From: Treponema brennaborense DSM 12168
GTDB taxonomy: Bacteria; Spirochaetota; Spirochaetia; Treponematales; Treponemataceae
Assembly (NCBI RefSeq): GCF_000212415.1
Contig: NC_015500.1
Coordinates: 2,108,001 to 2,172,000 of the forward strand
Direction of reading: 5' to 3'
Length of the DNA: 64,000 bases
Below are positions 34,462 to 44,115 of the stretch, piece by piece. Numbering within the stretch: position 1 is the first letter of the stretch; the number at the start of each line of letters is the position of its first letter. Position numbers and translations under genes: made by a program. The notes beneath the pieces were generated by a model that did not search any database, was not told the DNA's origin, and was given only the letters and a program-made list of their open reading frames with translations.

Positions 34462-34476
34462 TATAGTTTCGGCATG
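34462..34476 (+). promoter_or_regulatory. -10 box 6 nt before the DUF368 start codon
   Basis: TATAGT at 34462-34467, then TTCGGC, then ATG 34474. No Shine-Dalgarno, so the mRNA would start at or within a base or two of the AUG (leaderless). Confidence 0.55.
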
Positions 34477-35373
34477 GAAATAATCAAACTTATCGGTATA
34501 GGTATCATTCTCGGTGTTGCGAACGTCATTCCCGGTGTGTCCGGCGGGACGCTTGCCGTTGTGTTCAACGTGTACGACAGGCTGCTCGGCGTGATTACGC
34601 TGAACGTTAAAAAGATCCTGTCGGAATGGAAGTTCGTTCTGCCGCTCGGGGGCGGCATGGCGGCAGGGATCATTCTTTTCAGCAAGCTGATTGCGTTTCT
34701 GTTCGCACGTTATCCGGTGCAGACGAATTGGTTTTTCATCGGTATCATCGCAGGAAGCATTCCGATGATATACAAGCGGCTGCTCGGGGCGGCAAAAACG
34801 AGTGAACCGGGTGCCGTACGGCCGGCGGCGGACGCTGACCGGCTGCGCGCGACGCGGCGATCTCCGGAAAAAAACGGTGTGCGGCTTCCGGCCGTTTCCG
34901 CGATCGTCTGCTGTGCGGCGGCGCTCGCGCTCATGATCGTGCTCACGTGTACGGACGCGGCGGAAGCGGGCGGCGTTATCCGGACCGATTTTTCATTCAC
35001 ACTCGCGCTGCGGCTCTTTTTTGCGCTTGCACTCGCCGCGGTAGCAATGATCATTCCCGGTATTTCGGGTTCGTTTTTGATGCTGGTGCTGGGCGTGTAC
35101 GGAACTATCATCGCGGCTGTTGCCGACATGAACATTCCGCTGCTGATTCCCGCCGCTTTGGGGGCGATTGCAGGACTGCTCGGCGGCGCGGGATTGGTAC
35201 GGTTTCTGCTTGCCAAAGTGCCCGCGCAAACGTACGGCGCCATTTTCGGGCTTATTTTGGGGTCGGTTTTCGTCATATTTCCCGGATGCGGAACGCCCGT
35301 CGTGTTCGCCGTTTCGCTCGTGTGTGCGGCGGCGGGTTTTTGCGTGTCGTTTTTCGCTTCGCGCGAAAAATAG
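34474..35373 (+). CDS. DUF368 membrane protein, PopT-type polyprenyl-phosphate transporter
   Basis: 299 residues with about eight membrane helices and two related motifs GVANVIPGVSGGTLAVVFNVYDRL and AMIIPGISGSFLMLVLGVYGTII. These are the signature inverted repeats of DUF368. Members of this family (PopT) are reported to recycle undecaprenyl phosphate across the membrane. A charged linker (about residues 110-135) separates the halves. ATG 34474 is preferred over 34450, because a -10 box lies in between. It would supply carrier lipid to peptidoglycan and polysaccharide synthesis, including the island's Wzx/Wzy products. Confidence 0.88.
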   Translation: MEIIKLIGIGIILGVANVIPGVSGGTLAVVFNVYDRLLGVITLNVKKILSEWKFVLPLGGGMAAGIILFSKLIAFLFARYPVQTNWFFIGIIAGSIPMIYKRLLGAAKTSEPGAVRPAADADRLRATRRSPEKNGVRLPAVSAIVCCAAALALMIVLTCTDAAEAGGVIRTDFSFTLALRLFFALALAAVAMIIPGISGSFLMLVLGVYGTIIAAVADMNIPLLIPAALGAIAGLLGGAGLVRFLLAKVPAQTYGAIFGLILGSVFVIFPGCGTPVVFAVSLVCAAAGFCVSFFASREK

Positions 35374-35407
35374 CGGCGTGAGCGAACGCGTTAAGCGCGC
35401 ATGGGAC

Positions 35408-35534
35408 GCAAAAGCGCGCATAAAAGGCTAAGCGCGCGAGAAACCAAAACGCGCACAGGGGACGAAAACGCGCGCGGCCCGGCTACCGGAACCGGCCGAA
35501 CATAAGGCAAAAGCGCGCATAAAAGGCTAAGCGC
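35408..35534. repeat. pair of identical 28-bp direct repeats, 99 bp apart
   Basis: The same 28-bp sequence (beginning GCAAAAGCGCGCATAAAAGG) occurs at 35408-35435 and 35507-35534, in the convergent gap between the DUF368 and M28 peptidase genes. The DNA between also has repeated AAAACGCGC pieces. No gene seen. Confidence 0.93.
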
Positions 35535-35547
35535 ACGGCCCGGGCGG

Positions 35548-36405
35548 TTACACCGGAACGAGCACGGACGCAAGTTCGTCCAGCAGGGCGCGCATGAGGA
35601 CGAACGCATCCTCGGTGAGGCTCAGCCGATTGTCGTATTCGGTATGGAGCAAGCGCCACGTCGGCGGAAGCTTTTCAGCGGCGGCGGTATGCCGCATGAC
35701 GGCCGACTCAAGGGTTTTGTCGCGCTGCAGTTCCCGCATATACCGCGTCGCTTCTTCCGCCGGAAGCACGGTGAGCGCGACGGCCGGAATTCCGCATGCA
35801 AGAAAGCCCGCGTTGTCACTGTACGGAACCGGGAGCGACACCCAATTGCGGGCGGAGACCGTCCGCAGCAGTTTTTCCGTCCGCTGTGTTAAGGAAGCGA
35901 ATCGGGAGCGGAATGAGCCGCCGCCACTTGCAGTTCCGGCTTTTGACAGCACGGGTACGCCGCCGCGGCCGCAGCAGTCGAACACGTACACGTCGTCGTT
36001 TACTATGCCGAGGCTGCGGAACTTTGCCGCAATGCCGAACGAGCCTTGGGAAGCGACGCCGTCGCCGCTTCCCAATTCTTCTCCGTCGGTAAAAAAGATG
36101 CGCACGTTGTGGATTCCGTTCCGCTTCGTAAGGCGCACCGCCCAATCGGCTATTTGGAACACGGCGGCGCTGTTATCGTTGGCTCCGGGGCTGTTTTGCG
36201 CGCGATCGTAATGCACGAGCACCGTTTTTATCCTGAAAAGCGGATTGTACGCACTCTGCGGAAACTGCACGAACAGATGGCGGGAACCGTCGATCGGCAC
36301 CACCGCGCACGTAACGCCCGCCGCCGCGAGTCGGTTTGTAATGAATCGTTCGCGGTCGCAGTCGGCGGCAAGGAAGGAATCGAAATCGTCCGGTAAAAAA
36401 CTCAT
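35548..36405 (-). CDS. M28 family zinc peptidase / glutaminyl cyclase-like
   Basis: About 285 residues from ATG 36405. The M28 zinc ligands are recognisable in order: VHYDRA (His), SPGANDNSAA (bridging Asp), TDGEELGSG (Glu-Glu), VFDCCG (Asp) and LLHTEYDN (His). There is no signal peptide, so it appears cytoplasmic. An ATG at 36435 lies upstream of the TATACT box and is unlikely to be used. The -10 box lies 6 nt before ATG 36405 with no ribosome site, suggesting a leaderless message. Aminopeptidase activity is likely, substrate unknown. Confidence 0.88.
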   Translation of the reverse strand: MSFLPDDFDSFLAADCDRERFITNRLAAAGVTCAVVPIDGSRHLFVQFPQSAYNPLFRIKTVLVHYDRAQNSPGANDNSAAVFQIADWAVRLTKRNGIHNVRIFFTDGEELGSGDGVASQGSFGIAAKFRSLGIVNDDVYVFDCCGRGGVPVLSKAGTASGGGSFRSRFASLTQRTEKLLRTVSARNWVSLPVPYSDNAGFLACGIPAVALTVLPAEEATRYMRELQRDKTLESAVMRHTAAAEKLPPTWRLLHTEYDNRLSLTEDAFVLMRALLDELASVLVPV

Positions 36406-36411
36406 GCGATC

Positions 36412-36417
36412 AGTATA
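36412..36417 (-). promoter_or_regulatory. -10 box (TATACT) 6 nt before M28 start codon
   Basis: TATACT, GATCGC, ATG on the minus strand; no Shine-Dalgarno. Confidence 0.55.
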
Positions 36418-36454
36418 GCCGAACGCGCGGCGCACGGCAACCGTGCACTGTTAT

Positions 36455-36895
36455 TCACGATACGGCGTTTTTATAACTGACGCGTATATGGCAGAACGCA
36501 AAAAGCACGGAAAAAAAGATCAGCGGCGGCGAGCATTCAATGATACCGCTGAAAATGAAAACGCACGACGGCAGTACGGACAGCACGACGGCGCGCGGTA
36601 CGCCCGTTTTATGCCGCAGCACTATCCAGAAAAAACAATACAGCAGAACCAGCGCGCCGTTTACCGCCAGATATGCCGTTTCACCGTGCCCGAACGGCAC
36701 CGTTTTTTGCAGATTCGGCAATCGTACTATCATAAAAACGAAACAGCCGTATCTGCCGATCTGTTCAAGCAAAAGTACGATCTTATTCGAATACACATTA
36801 ACGAACGCATTTCCGTTTTTTATCGAATAGACGATATTCGGAATCATCATGCAGACCATTACCGCGATTCCGGAAAGATTGATATAATTCAGCAA
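36455..36895 (-). CDS. small integral membrane protein, unknown function
   Basis: 146 residues from TTG 36895, which has AAGGAGG 5 nt upstream; the longer ATG frame from 37057 overlaps the sbcD promoter and has no ribosome site. Four to five hydrophobic segments (NYINLSGIAVMVCMMIPNIVYSIKN, LLLEQIGRYGCFVFMIVRLP, LAVNGALVLLYCFFWIVLR, AVVLSVLPSCVFIFSGIIE). I recognise no catalytic motif. Divergent from sbcD. Confidence 0.75.
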   Translation of the reverse strand: MLNYINLSGIAVMVCMMIPNIVYSIKNGNAFVNVYSNKIVLLLEQIGRYGCFVFMIVRLPNLQKTVPFGHGETAYLAVNGALVLLYCFFWIVLRHKTGVPRAVVLSVLPSCVFIFSGIIECSPPLIFFSVLFAFCHIRVSYKNAVS

Positions 36896-37043
36896 AGAGT
36901 CCTCCTTCAAAACTGCCGATACGAGAGGCACACCGGAAGTATAACCGAACGCGTGCAGAGAAACAACCGCTCGAATTTTGTTAGCGGCGGCTGCCGCCGG
37001 TTTCCGCAATATCCCGTATCTTGCCGGTTTCTTCTTTCTATTA

Positions 37044-37058
37044 TATAGTAACACCATG
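37044..37058 (+). promoter_or_regulatory. -10 box 6 nt before sbcD start codon
   Basis: TATAGT at 37044-37049, AACACC, ATG 37056; no Shine-Dalgarno. Same geometry as at 34462. Confidence 0.55.
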
Positions 37059-38327
37059 AAATTCCTGCAAACGGGCGATTTACATTTGGGAAAAATATTT
37101 TACGAACGATCATTGCTAGAAGACCAAACCGCCGTGCTCGACACGATAAGCGCGGAACTCACCGCGGCACATGACACGGACGAACCGTACGACGCGCTGC
37201 TCGTCGCCGGCGACGTATACGACCGCGCGGTTCCTCCGCCCGAAGCGGTCGCACTGTTCGACGCGTTTCTGACGGAAATACGCGCAAACTGCCCCGAACT
37301 GCACGTCGTCATTATCCCCGGAAATCACGACTCCGCCCGAAGGCTTTCGTTCGCGGCAGGCCTGCTCGACGCCCAGAATATTCACCTGATCACCACGCCG
37401 CAGCGGATAACGGTTCCGGTTGTGCTTGAAAAAAAAACGCACGGCGAAACGGAGTGCGCGGCGATATACGGTCTGCCGTTTCTGACGCCGGGCTTTACCG
37501 GAACGGAAGCGCATCGGCAGCAGGATATGGCGCAGGAAGCGGTATCACGCATCGCCGCCGCTCACGAAGCGGCGTACGCCGGAATTCCGGCCGTTTTATG
37601 CGCGCATTTGTTCGCCCGTAACGGCGTAACGAGCGACTCGGAGCGGCTCTTCGTCGGAACGGCGGAGCAAGTCGCCGCGGATATATTCAAACCGTTCGCC
37701 TATACGGCGCTCGGACACTTGCATTCGTGCCAGCAGATGAGCGAAACGGTGTGGTACGCCGGGTCGCCGCTCGCGTATTCGTTCGGCGAAGCGGGTGCGC
37801 AAAAATACCTGCTCCGCGTTACGCTCGATTTCGGCACGCAGACGGTAAAAGAAACGGATAAACAGCAAAATGCCCCGATGCGGCCGGAAGCCCCCGCCGG
37901 CAGCGCACGGCCGGCCGTTACGGTAGAAAAAATCCCGATCACACCGCCCCGCCCCGTCGTAAAACTTTCGGGCCCGTTTGAACAGTTCTACCGCGACGAC
38001 GAACGCCGGTTCGCCGGCTACACGGACGCCTATCTTGAGATCAGCTGTACCGACCGGGCGCTCGTTGAAAATCCGATGGCGCAGCTCAAACCGAAATATC
38101 CGTATCTGCTTTCCGTATTACAGGAAACGGCCGTTCTGGACGCGGGAACCTCCGCCATCGCACAGCGTAAAGCGCTGCTTGAATCGAACGCACCGCACGA
38201 CGCGCTGTCCGAAGAAATTTTCACTGCGTTCATGAACGATATCTGCGCGGAACTGCCCGAAAACTTTGACGAAGAAAAAAAGGCGTTCCGTGAAACGGCG
38301 CGGGAACTTGCCGGAGGCAATGAATGA
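37056..38327 (+). CDS. sbcD: exonuclease SbcCD subunit D (Mre11-like nuclease)
   Basis: 423 residues. Metallophosphoesterase motifs are in order: TGDLHLGK, VAGDVYDRA, IPGNHDSARRLSF and YTALGHLHSCQ. The C-terminus is longer and includes a linker with PAGSARPAVTVEK. It forms the nuclease core that processes hairpins and double-strand ends with SbcC. Its stop overlaps the SbcC start by 4 bp (ATGA). Confidence 0.96.
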   Translation: MKFLQTGDLHLGKIFYERSLLEDQTAVLDTISAELTAAHDTDEPYDALLVAGDVYDRAVPPPEAVALFDAFLTEIRANCPELHVVIIPGNHDSARRLSFAAGLLDAQNIHLITTPQRITVPVVLEKKTHGETECAAIYGLPFLTPGFTGTEAHRQQDMAQEAVSRIAAAHEAAYAGIPAVLCAHLFARNGVTSDSERLFVGTAEQVAADIFKPFAYTALGHLHSCQQMSETVWYAGSPLAYSFGEAGAQKYLLRVTLDFGTQTVKETDKQQNAPMRPEAPAGSARPAVTVEKIPITPPRPVVKLSGPFEQFYRDDERRFAGYTDAYLEISCTDRALVENPMAQLKPKYPYLLSVLQETAVLDAGTSAIAQRKALLESNAPHDALSEEIFTAFMNDICAELPENFDEEKKAFRETARELAGGNE

Positions 38328-41300
38328 AACCGCTCAAACTGACCGTAAAAAACATCGGCCCGTTCAGGGATCAGACGATAGACTTCACCGCGCTGGGAGA
38401 CATGTTTCTCATCTGCGGCAAAACGGGCGCCGGAAAAACGACGATATTCGACGCGATCACGTACGCGCTGTACGGAAAACTGCCCGGCGCGCGCTCGACC
38501 GTAAACGTCAGACGGCTGCGCTCCGATTTTGCAGCCCCCGACGAAGAAGCTTTCGTTACGCTCGAATACGTCCTGAACGGCGAGCGCTTTTCCGTTACCC
38601 GCATTCTGCCGTGCCCCTACGTGAACCGCAACGGCAAAATTTCCGAAAAACCGGAAGAAGTGATGCTGTGCCGAATGCGGGACGGGCTTGAAGAACCCGT
38701 TTCGGGAACGATCAGCGAACTCAACGCCGCTATCACCGGCAGTATCGGACTCTCGCACGACGAATTCGCGCGCATCGTACTGCTGCCGCAAGGCGAATTC
38801 GCGGATTTTTTGCGGCAAAGTTCGGCGGAGCGGCGCGACACGCTTGCCAAACTGTTTCCGACGCAGATATACGCCGACTGCATCGAGCGGGCAAAAGAAA
38901 AATCAAACGCACTCGGGGCCGAACTGGACTCCATCGTCAAACAGCAGCAGCAATTCGGAGCCGATTACGAGCCGTCCGCGGATAAAACGCTGCTCGAACA
39001 GCTGAACGGAGCGCTCGAACGGTGCCAGTGCGAACGGAGCGAAACGCAGCAGCGCATAATCGCGCTTGAAAACGATCGGATCCGGGCGGAAGAGCAGCTG
39101 CGCGTTTTTGCCGAAGCCGAGAGACTCCGGCAAAAGCTCGCGTTGCTTGAAACAGAACGGCCCGCAATCGAGCAGGAACGGGAAACGCTGGAACTCGCGG
39201 CAGAAGCGGAACCGATCGCCGCGGCTGCGGACGAGGCGGACAGGGCGGAACGCGCGGCGGAAACCGTCCGAACGCAGCTTGCACAGACCCGGCTCCAACA
39301 GAACGCGGCGGAAGACGCGCTGCGCCAGCTTACGGATCAGGAAAACGACGTCGAGTGTGCACGGGAAAAATATTCTCAGGCGGAATTTCTGCGGCTCCGG
39401 CTTGAAGAAGCGGTTCGGGCCGAGCGGGAATTGACGGACGCCGTACGGAAACAACTGGCAGCCCAAAAATCGGCAGACGACTTTGCGGAACGGATACGAT
39501 CTCTTGAAACCCGCCGCACCGAAATAGAAGAACAGCTTGAATCGCCCGATTTTGCCGGTACGGATGAAGATCGCTCGCAGCAGCTTGCCGAAAAACGGCA
39601 GCAGCTGAAAGAGACGTATCGCAACGCGGAAGAAACCGCAAAACGGGCGGCGCAAAAACGGGAAACGGAAGATACGATCGGGCGGATTCACACGGACTAC
39701 GCGTTCCGGCAGCAGAAAGCCCGCGCCGCCGCCGAACGCAGCGCCGAAGCAAAACGCGGCGTGGAAGCGTATCTCGAGCGGCAGACGCACGCTGAGCACG
39801 CACAGTACGCGCGAATACTCGCCGGCGCGCTTGCAGACGGCTGCCCGTGTCCCGTTTGCGGCGCGCGCGAACATCCGGCGATCGCCGGTACCGCACGAAC
39901 CGGAACGGAAGCGGACGACGCGCCGGATACCGCGGAGCTTGACCGGCTCAAAGCGGAAGCCGCCGAAGCGGAAAAAGCGAGCGCGGAAGAAACGGCACAC
40001 GCGGCGCGTCTTGAAGGAACGCTCGCACAGCTGCAGACGACGCTCGACGCTATGGAAAACGTTCCCGATCCGGCAGCGGCAGCGGAACGGCTCGAAAGCG
40101 CCGCAGCCGCAGTCCGGCAAATCGAATCGGAATACGCCGGCGCGCTCGACGCGTTCCGGCGAAAACGTGAACTGCAAGGAGCGCTCCGGCGCGTGCAGGA
40201 CGAACTGGAGCCGCTCAGAACGGAATTTACGCGGCAATCCGTAGCGCTCGCCCAAACGCGCACCGAAAGCGACGCGCTGCGCACGCTCGCCGCCGCCGTC
40301 ATGCAGCAGGCGCAGAAAGCCGGTTACACGGCCGACACGGCGGCAAAAACGGCGGAGTCCGTACGGGCGGCGCTCGACCGATTGCAAACGTACCTCGATA
40401 CGTTTACCGAAGCCAAACGTGAAGCGGAAAAACAGCTGGCCCAAGCGGCCGGAAGTATCGAACAACTGACCGCTCAGACGAAAATCCGTGAAACCGAAGC
40501 ACGCCAAGCCGCCGAACGATTCGGCGACCTGCTCGCCCGCACCGACTTCCCCGGAGCGGACGCAGTACGCGCAGCGATCCTTCCTGCCGCGGAAAAAGCG
40601 GAACGGGCAGCGCGCGTCGAACGCTGGAAAACGGAATACGCGGAAACGGCCGCGCTTCTGCGTGAAACGGAAGCCGCGGCCGTCGGCGTAACCCGGCAGC
40701 CGGAACGGGAGCTTGCGCAGTTGGAAGACGCGCTGGCTTCAGCACGCGAAACGCTCGCAGCGGCAGAAAAAACGTATCAGGATACCCTTATCGCGCTCGA
40801 ACAGGTTAAAGCCCGGATCGGCGGCTGGAACGCGCTTGAAGCGCGGCGGCTTGAAACGGCGCGCACCGCCGGTCTGTACCGGCAGCTGTTCAACGATATT
40901 TCGGGAAAAAATCCGCGTAAGATTGCGCTCGACTCCTGGGTGCTGGGCATTTATCTTGAAGAAATCACCGCGTACGCCAGCAGCCGTCTGCATCGGATTT
41001 CGGACGGGCGGTACACGCTCCTGCTCAATCAGGATACCGGCGGGTCGGGCGCAAAAGGGCTCGATCTTGAAATTCTCGACGCGTATACCGGCAAAAAAAG
41101 ACCGTGCGGCACGCTCTCCGGCGGGGAAACGTTCATGGCGTCCATCAGTTTGGCGCTCGCGCTGACCGACGTCGTTCGGAACCGCGCCGGCGGCATCACG
41201 CTCGACGCGCTGTTCATAGACGAAGGATTCGGTTCGCTCGACGAAGCGTCGCTTGAAAAAGCGCTTGCCATTCTCGACGAAATTCGGGGAACGCGCTGCG

Positions 41301-41416
41301 TCGGGCTGATCTCTCACGTTCCCGGCATGAGATCACGCATTCCGACCCGGCTCGAAGTCATCAAAACGGCGGTAGGTTCGGAAATACGGACTGTCTTTAC
41401 GCAAGCCGACGAATGA
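38324..41416 (+). CDS. sbcC: exonuclease SbcCD subunit C (Rad50-like ATPase)
   Basis: 1030 residues. N-terminal Walker A LICGKTGAGKTTIFDAITYALYG. Two very long Glu/Arg/Ala-rich coiled-coil arms meet at a zinc hook CPVC near residue 507. The C-terminal ATPase half has signature TLSGGETFMASISLALAL, Walker B LDALFIDEGFGSLD and LISHV. It forms the SbcC2D2 complex with the coupled upstream nuclease. Biased codons in the coiled coil create long antisense open frames that are not genes. Confidence 0.96.
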   Translation: MKPLKLTVKNIGPFRDQTIDFTALGDMFLICGKTGAGKTTIFDAITYALYGKLPGARSTVNVRRLRSDFAAPDEEAFVTLEYVLNGERFSVTRILPCPYVNRNGKISEKPEEVMLCRMRDGLEEPVSGTISELNAAITGSIGLSHDEFARIVLLPQGEFADFLRQSSAERRDTLAKLFPTQIYADCIERAKEKSNALGAELDSIVKQQQQFGADYEPSADKTLLEQLNGALERCQCERSETQQRIIALENDRIRAEEQLRVFAEAERLRQKLALLETERPAIEQERETLELAAEAEPIAAAADEADRAERAAETVRTQLAQTRLQQNAAEDALRQLTDQENDVECAREKYSQAEFLRLRLEEAVRAERELTDAVRKQLAAQKSADDFAERIRSLETRRTEIEEQLESPDFAGTDEDRSQQLAEKRQQLKETYRNAEETAKRAAQKRETEDTIGRIHTDYAFRQQKARAAAERSAEAKRGVEAYLERQTHAEHAQYARILAGALADGCPCPVCGAREHPAIAGTARTGTEADDAPDTAELDRLKAEAAEAEKASAEETAHAARLEGTLAQLQTTLDAMENVPDPAAAAERLESAAAAVRQIESEYAGALDAFRRKRELQGALRRVQDELEPLRTEFTRQSVALAQTRTESDALRTLAAAVMQQAQKAGYTADTAAKTAESVRAALDRLQTYLDTFTEAKREAEKQLAQAAGSIEQLTAQTKIRETEARQAAERFGDLLARTDFPGADAVRAAILPAAEKAERAARVERWKTEYAETAALLRETEAAAVGVTRQPERELAQLEDALASARETLAAAEKTYQDTLIALEQVKARIGGWNALEARRLETARTAGLYRQLFNDISGKNPRKIALDSWVLGIYLEEITAYASSRLHRISDGRYTLLLNQDTGGSGAKGLDLEILDAYTGKKRPCGTLSGGETFMASISLALALTDVVRNRAGGITLDALFIDEGFGSLDEASLEKALAILDEIRGTRCVGLISHVPGMRSRIPTRLEVIKTAVGSEIRTVFTQADE

Positions 41417-41460
41417 ACGAAGCGCGCGCGTTCTGAAAACCGGAACGAATCCGCCGCTTT

Positions 41461-42276
41461 TCAGCTCGGTTCGGCCGGCGCGGCTCTATCCGTACGGACA
41501 TATTTTTTCAGCGCGTTATCCGATTCGCCGACGGCGCGGACTGCCAGATACGCAACGTACGACGCGCCGTACGCGTTCAAATGCGTGTTGTCTACGCCGG
41601 CGATTTCGGGACCGGGGCGCGCGTGCAGTTCCAGCGTACCGGCCGGGCCGAGCCGTTCGTACAGCGATTTTGTCAATAGAGTCAAATCGACGACGGTCGT
41701 CCCCGTTTCGGCGCCCAAACGGCGGATACATTCGGCATAATCGCCGCCGGGAAATCCCGGAACGCCGGCCGTTCGGTGAATAAACGTACCGTCGTAGATT
41801 CCGGCCGCATTGCGGCGCACGATCGGCGTGCACAGAATCGGAACGGCGCCGCGTTCAAACGCAATCTTCAAATAATTTTCATACAGTGAGTTTTTGAACG
41901 AACCGACCGCGTTTTTATCGCCGTTCGGATCGGTGTACCGAGCAGCTTCCGCTTTTTCATCGTTGTGAGCAAAGCCGATCATCAGAAAATCGTCTTTTTT
42001 AAGCAAATCGAGCAGCACCCGATAATTCGCTTCAGTGGTGAAACTCTTTGAGCTGCGGCCGGAAAGCGCGAGATTAACGACGCCGATATTTTCAACGTAA
42101 TCGGCGATTTTCGTTCCGTATCCGTACCGGGGACAATAATACGGATCGTTAAAAGGACTCACCGTGGAATCGCCGACCAGATACAATTTGACGCCCGAAA
42201 CGTCGGAAACCCGTACCGCGGGTCCCGCTTTTTCAACTGTTTCACGTGCGGCTATCGCCGCTTCTTCTTCATACAT
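41461..42276 (-). CDS. SGNH/GDSL hydrolase, rhamnogalacturonan acetylesterase-like
   Basis: 271 residues. Blocks I-V of the SGNH family: VKLYLVGDSTVSPF (Ser), LALSGRSSKSF (Gly), IGFAHNDEK (Asn) and GVDNTHLNAYGA (Asp-His). The layout fits the YesT/RGAE subfamily that deacetylates plant-type polysaccharides. There is no signal peptide, so it would act on imported oligosaccharides. The -10 box TATACT is 8 nt before ATG 42276 and no ribosome site is seen. Confidence 0.88.
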   Translation of the reverse strand: MYEEEAAIAARETVEKAGPAVRVSDVSGVKLYLVGDSTVSPFNDPYYCPRYGYGTKIADYVENIGVVNLALSGRSSKSFTTEANYRVLLDLLKKDDFLMIGFAHNDEKAEAARYTDPNGDKNAVGSFKNSLYENYLKIAFERGAVPILCTPIVRRNAAGIYDGTFIHRTAGVPGFPGGDYAECIRRLGAETGTTVVDLTLLTKSLYERLGPAGTLELHARPGPEIAGVDNTHLNAYGASYVAYLAVRAVGESDNALKKYVRTDRAAPAEPS

Positions 42277-42284
42277 ACCGTATC

Positions 42285-42290
42285 AGTATA
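42285..42290 (-). promoter_or_regulatory. -10 box (TATACT) 8 nt before SGNH hydrolase start
   Basis: TATACT, GATACGGT, ATG. The same TATACTGATACGG string occurs before the deacetylase gene at 47644. Confidence 0.55.
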
Positions 42291-42419
42291 CTATCATTTT
42301 AGGAAAAGAAAACGGACAAAAACAGTAAAAAAACGAACCGCCCCTTTTTTTACCGAGAAACGCACTCCGCCGTATCTTGCTGTACTCCGCCGTACCTCGC
42401 CGCGTACGCAACGCACGTA

Positions 42420-42449
42420 TTGACTTCAAACCGTGCTTTTCGGTATACT
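42420..42449 (+). promoter_or_regulatory. promoter of IMP dehydrogenase gene
   Basis: TTGACT (42420-42425), 18-nt spacer, TATACT (42444-42449), 58 bp before the ATG. The leader contains a short inverted repeat (TACCCA/TGGGATA, about 42474-42492) before the AAAAAGGAGA ribosome site. No purine-riboswitch fold was recognised. Confidence 0.7.
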
Positions 42450-42507
42450 CATCTATTAAATCGGACATTTTCATACCCAGTTATGGGATACCGAAAAAGG
42501 AGACATC

Positions 42508-44013
42508 ATGGCGTATTACTTTGAAGAACCGTCGCACACGTTCGGTGAATATCTGCTCGTTCCCGGCTATTCATCCGCAGATTGTATACCGGCGAATGTC
42601 AATCTGAAAACCCCCGTCGTCAAATTCCGCCGGGGCGAAGAAAGCCCGCTTTCTATGAACATTCCGATGGTTTCGGCAGTCATGCAGTCGGTTTCCAACG
42701 ACACGATGGCGATCGCACTCGCAAAAGAAGGCGGAATTTCCTTTATTTACGGTTCCCAAACGATCGAACGGCAGGCCGACATGATCCGCCGCGTAAAAAG
42801 CTATAAAGCCGGATTCGTTACCTCCGATTCAAACATCAAACCCGATCAGAGTTTGCAGGACGTCGTCGATCTGAAAGCCCGTACCGGTCATTCGACCGTC
42901 GCCGTTACTGCGGACGGCAGTCCCAACGGAAAACTGCTCGGTATCATCACCAGCCGCGATTTCCGTATCAATAAAGTGGACCCGGCGGCAAAAGTCCGCG
43001 ACTACATGACGCGATTCGACGACTTGATCGTCGGTCAGGACGGGATCACGCTCAGTGAAGCGAACGAACTGATTTGGGCACATAAATTGAATTCACTGCC
43101 GATCATCGGCAAATCAGGAAACCTCGTTTCCATGGTGTTCAGAAAAGACTACGCCTCGCATGAAGAACATCCGCTTGAACTGCTCGACAGCAGACAGCGC
43201 TACGTCGTCGGCGCGGGAATCAACACCCGCGATTATATGGAGCGCGTTCCGGCGCTGATCGAAGCGGGCGCGGACGTATTCTGCTTGGATTCTTCAGAAG
43301 GATTTTCCGAATGGCAGAAACGCGCGCTGCACGACATTCATAAAAACTTCGGCGACAAAGTCAAAGTCGGCGCGGGAAACGTCGTGGACAAAGAGGGTTT
43401 TCTGTTTCTGGCTGAAAACGGGGCGGACTTCGTAAAAGTCGGTATCGGCGGCGGTTCGATCTGCATTACGCGCGAACAGAAAGGAATCGGGCGCGGTCAG
43501 GCAACCGCAACTATCGAAGTGGCAAAAGCGCGCGACGAATACTATGAAAAAACGGGTGTCTATATTCCGGTATGTTCCGACGGCGGCATCGTGCACGATT
43601 ATCACGTAACGCTCGCGCTCGCAATGGGAGCGGATTTCGTTATGCTCGGCCGCTATTTCGCCCGATTCGACGAAAGTCCTACCAACAAACTCATCGTAAA
43701 CGGCAGCTACGTAAAAGAATATTGGGGCGAAGGTTCAAACCGCGCCCGCAACTGGCAGCGCTACGACTTGGGCGGCGCAAAAAAGATGGCGTTTGAAGAA
43801 GGCGTCGACTCGTACGTGCCGTACGCGGGCAGCCTGCACGACAACGTGGGCATGACGCTCAGCAAAATACGGCACACGATGTGCAACTGCGGCGTACTGT
43901 CCATTGCCGAACTTCAGAAAAACGCGAAAATCACGCTCGTTTCACAAGCGTCCATCGCCGAAGGCTCGTCTCACGACGTCGTCGTGCGAAACACGTCCAT
44001 ACGGGCGGAATAA
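42508..44013 (+). CDS. guaB: IMP dehydrogenase
   Basis: 501 residues. TIM-barrel dehydrogenase with a CBS-domain pair at roughly residues 95-215 ([17 protein letters not shown]..., [36 protein letters not shown]). The catalytic loop is [21 protein letters not shown] with the nucleophilic Cys; further motifs are [30 protein letters not shown] and [14 protein letters not shown]. It converts IMP to XMP in GTP synthesis. Good promoter and ribosome site upstream and a terminator downstream make it a single-gene unit. Sequence at [11 protein letters not shown] differs slightly from enterobacterial GuaB, but the fold markers are intact. Confidence 0.94.
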   Translation: MAYYFEEPSHTFGEYLLVPGYSSADCIPANVNLKTPVVKFRRGEESPLSMNIPMVSAVMQSVSNDTMAIALAKEGGISFIYGSQTIERQADMIRRVKSYKAGFVTSDSNIKPDQSLQDVVDLKARTGHSTVAVTADGSPNGKLLGIITSRDFRINKVDPAAKVRDYMTRFDDLIVGQDGITLSEANELIWAHKLNSLPIIGKSGNLVSMVFRKDYASHEEHPLELLDSRQRYVVGAGINTRDYMERVPALIEAGADVFCLDSSEGFSEWQKRALHDIHKNFGDKVKVGAGNVVDKEGFLFLAENGADFVKVGIGGGSICITREQKGIGRGQATATIEVAKARDEYYEKTGVYIPVCSDGGIVHDYHVTLALAMGADFVMLGRYFARFDESPTNKLIVNGSYVKEYWGEGSNRARNWQRYDLGGAKKMAFEEGVDSYVPYAGSLHDNVGMTLSKIRHTMCNCGVLSIAELQKNAKITLVSQASIAEGSSHDVVVRNTSIRAE

Positions 44014-44020
44014 ACTGTGA

Positions 44021-44048
44021 AACGCCGCCTTGCGCGGCGTTTTTTTTA
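44021..44048 (+). terminator. intrinsic terminator after guaB
   Basis: AACGCCGC/GCGGCGTT stem with 5-nt loop, followed by eight T. Confidence 0.92.
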
Positions 44049-44115
44049 TAGCCGGCCGGCCGCCGCAAAGCGCTGCCGCCGGCAACCGCAAAGTGCGCCG
44101 CCGGCAATCCCGCCA

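Noticed and set aside
36978-37055. extended SbcD start
   Set aside because: It would place the -10 box inside the coding region; SbcD proteins begin at MKFLQTGDLHLGK.
38903-40507. 534-codon minus-strand open frame
   Set aside because: Mirror of the GC-rich, Glu/Ala-rich coiled coil of SbcC; composition is Arg/Phe-rich and no domain is seen.
42277-42507. purine riboswitch before guaB
   Set aside because: Only a short hairpin is visible; no three-way junction or conserved aptamer segments.
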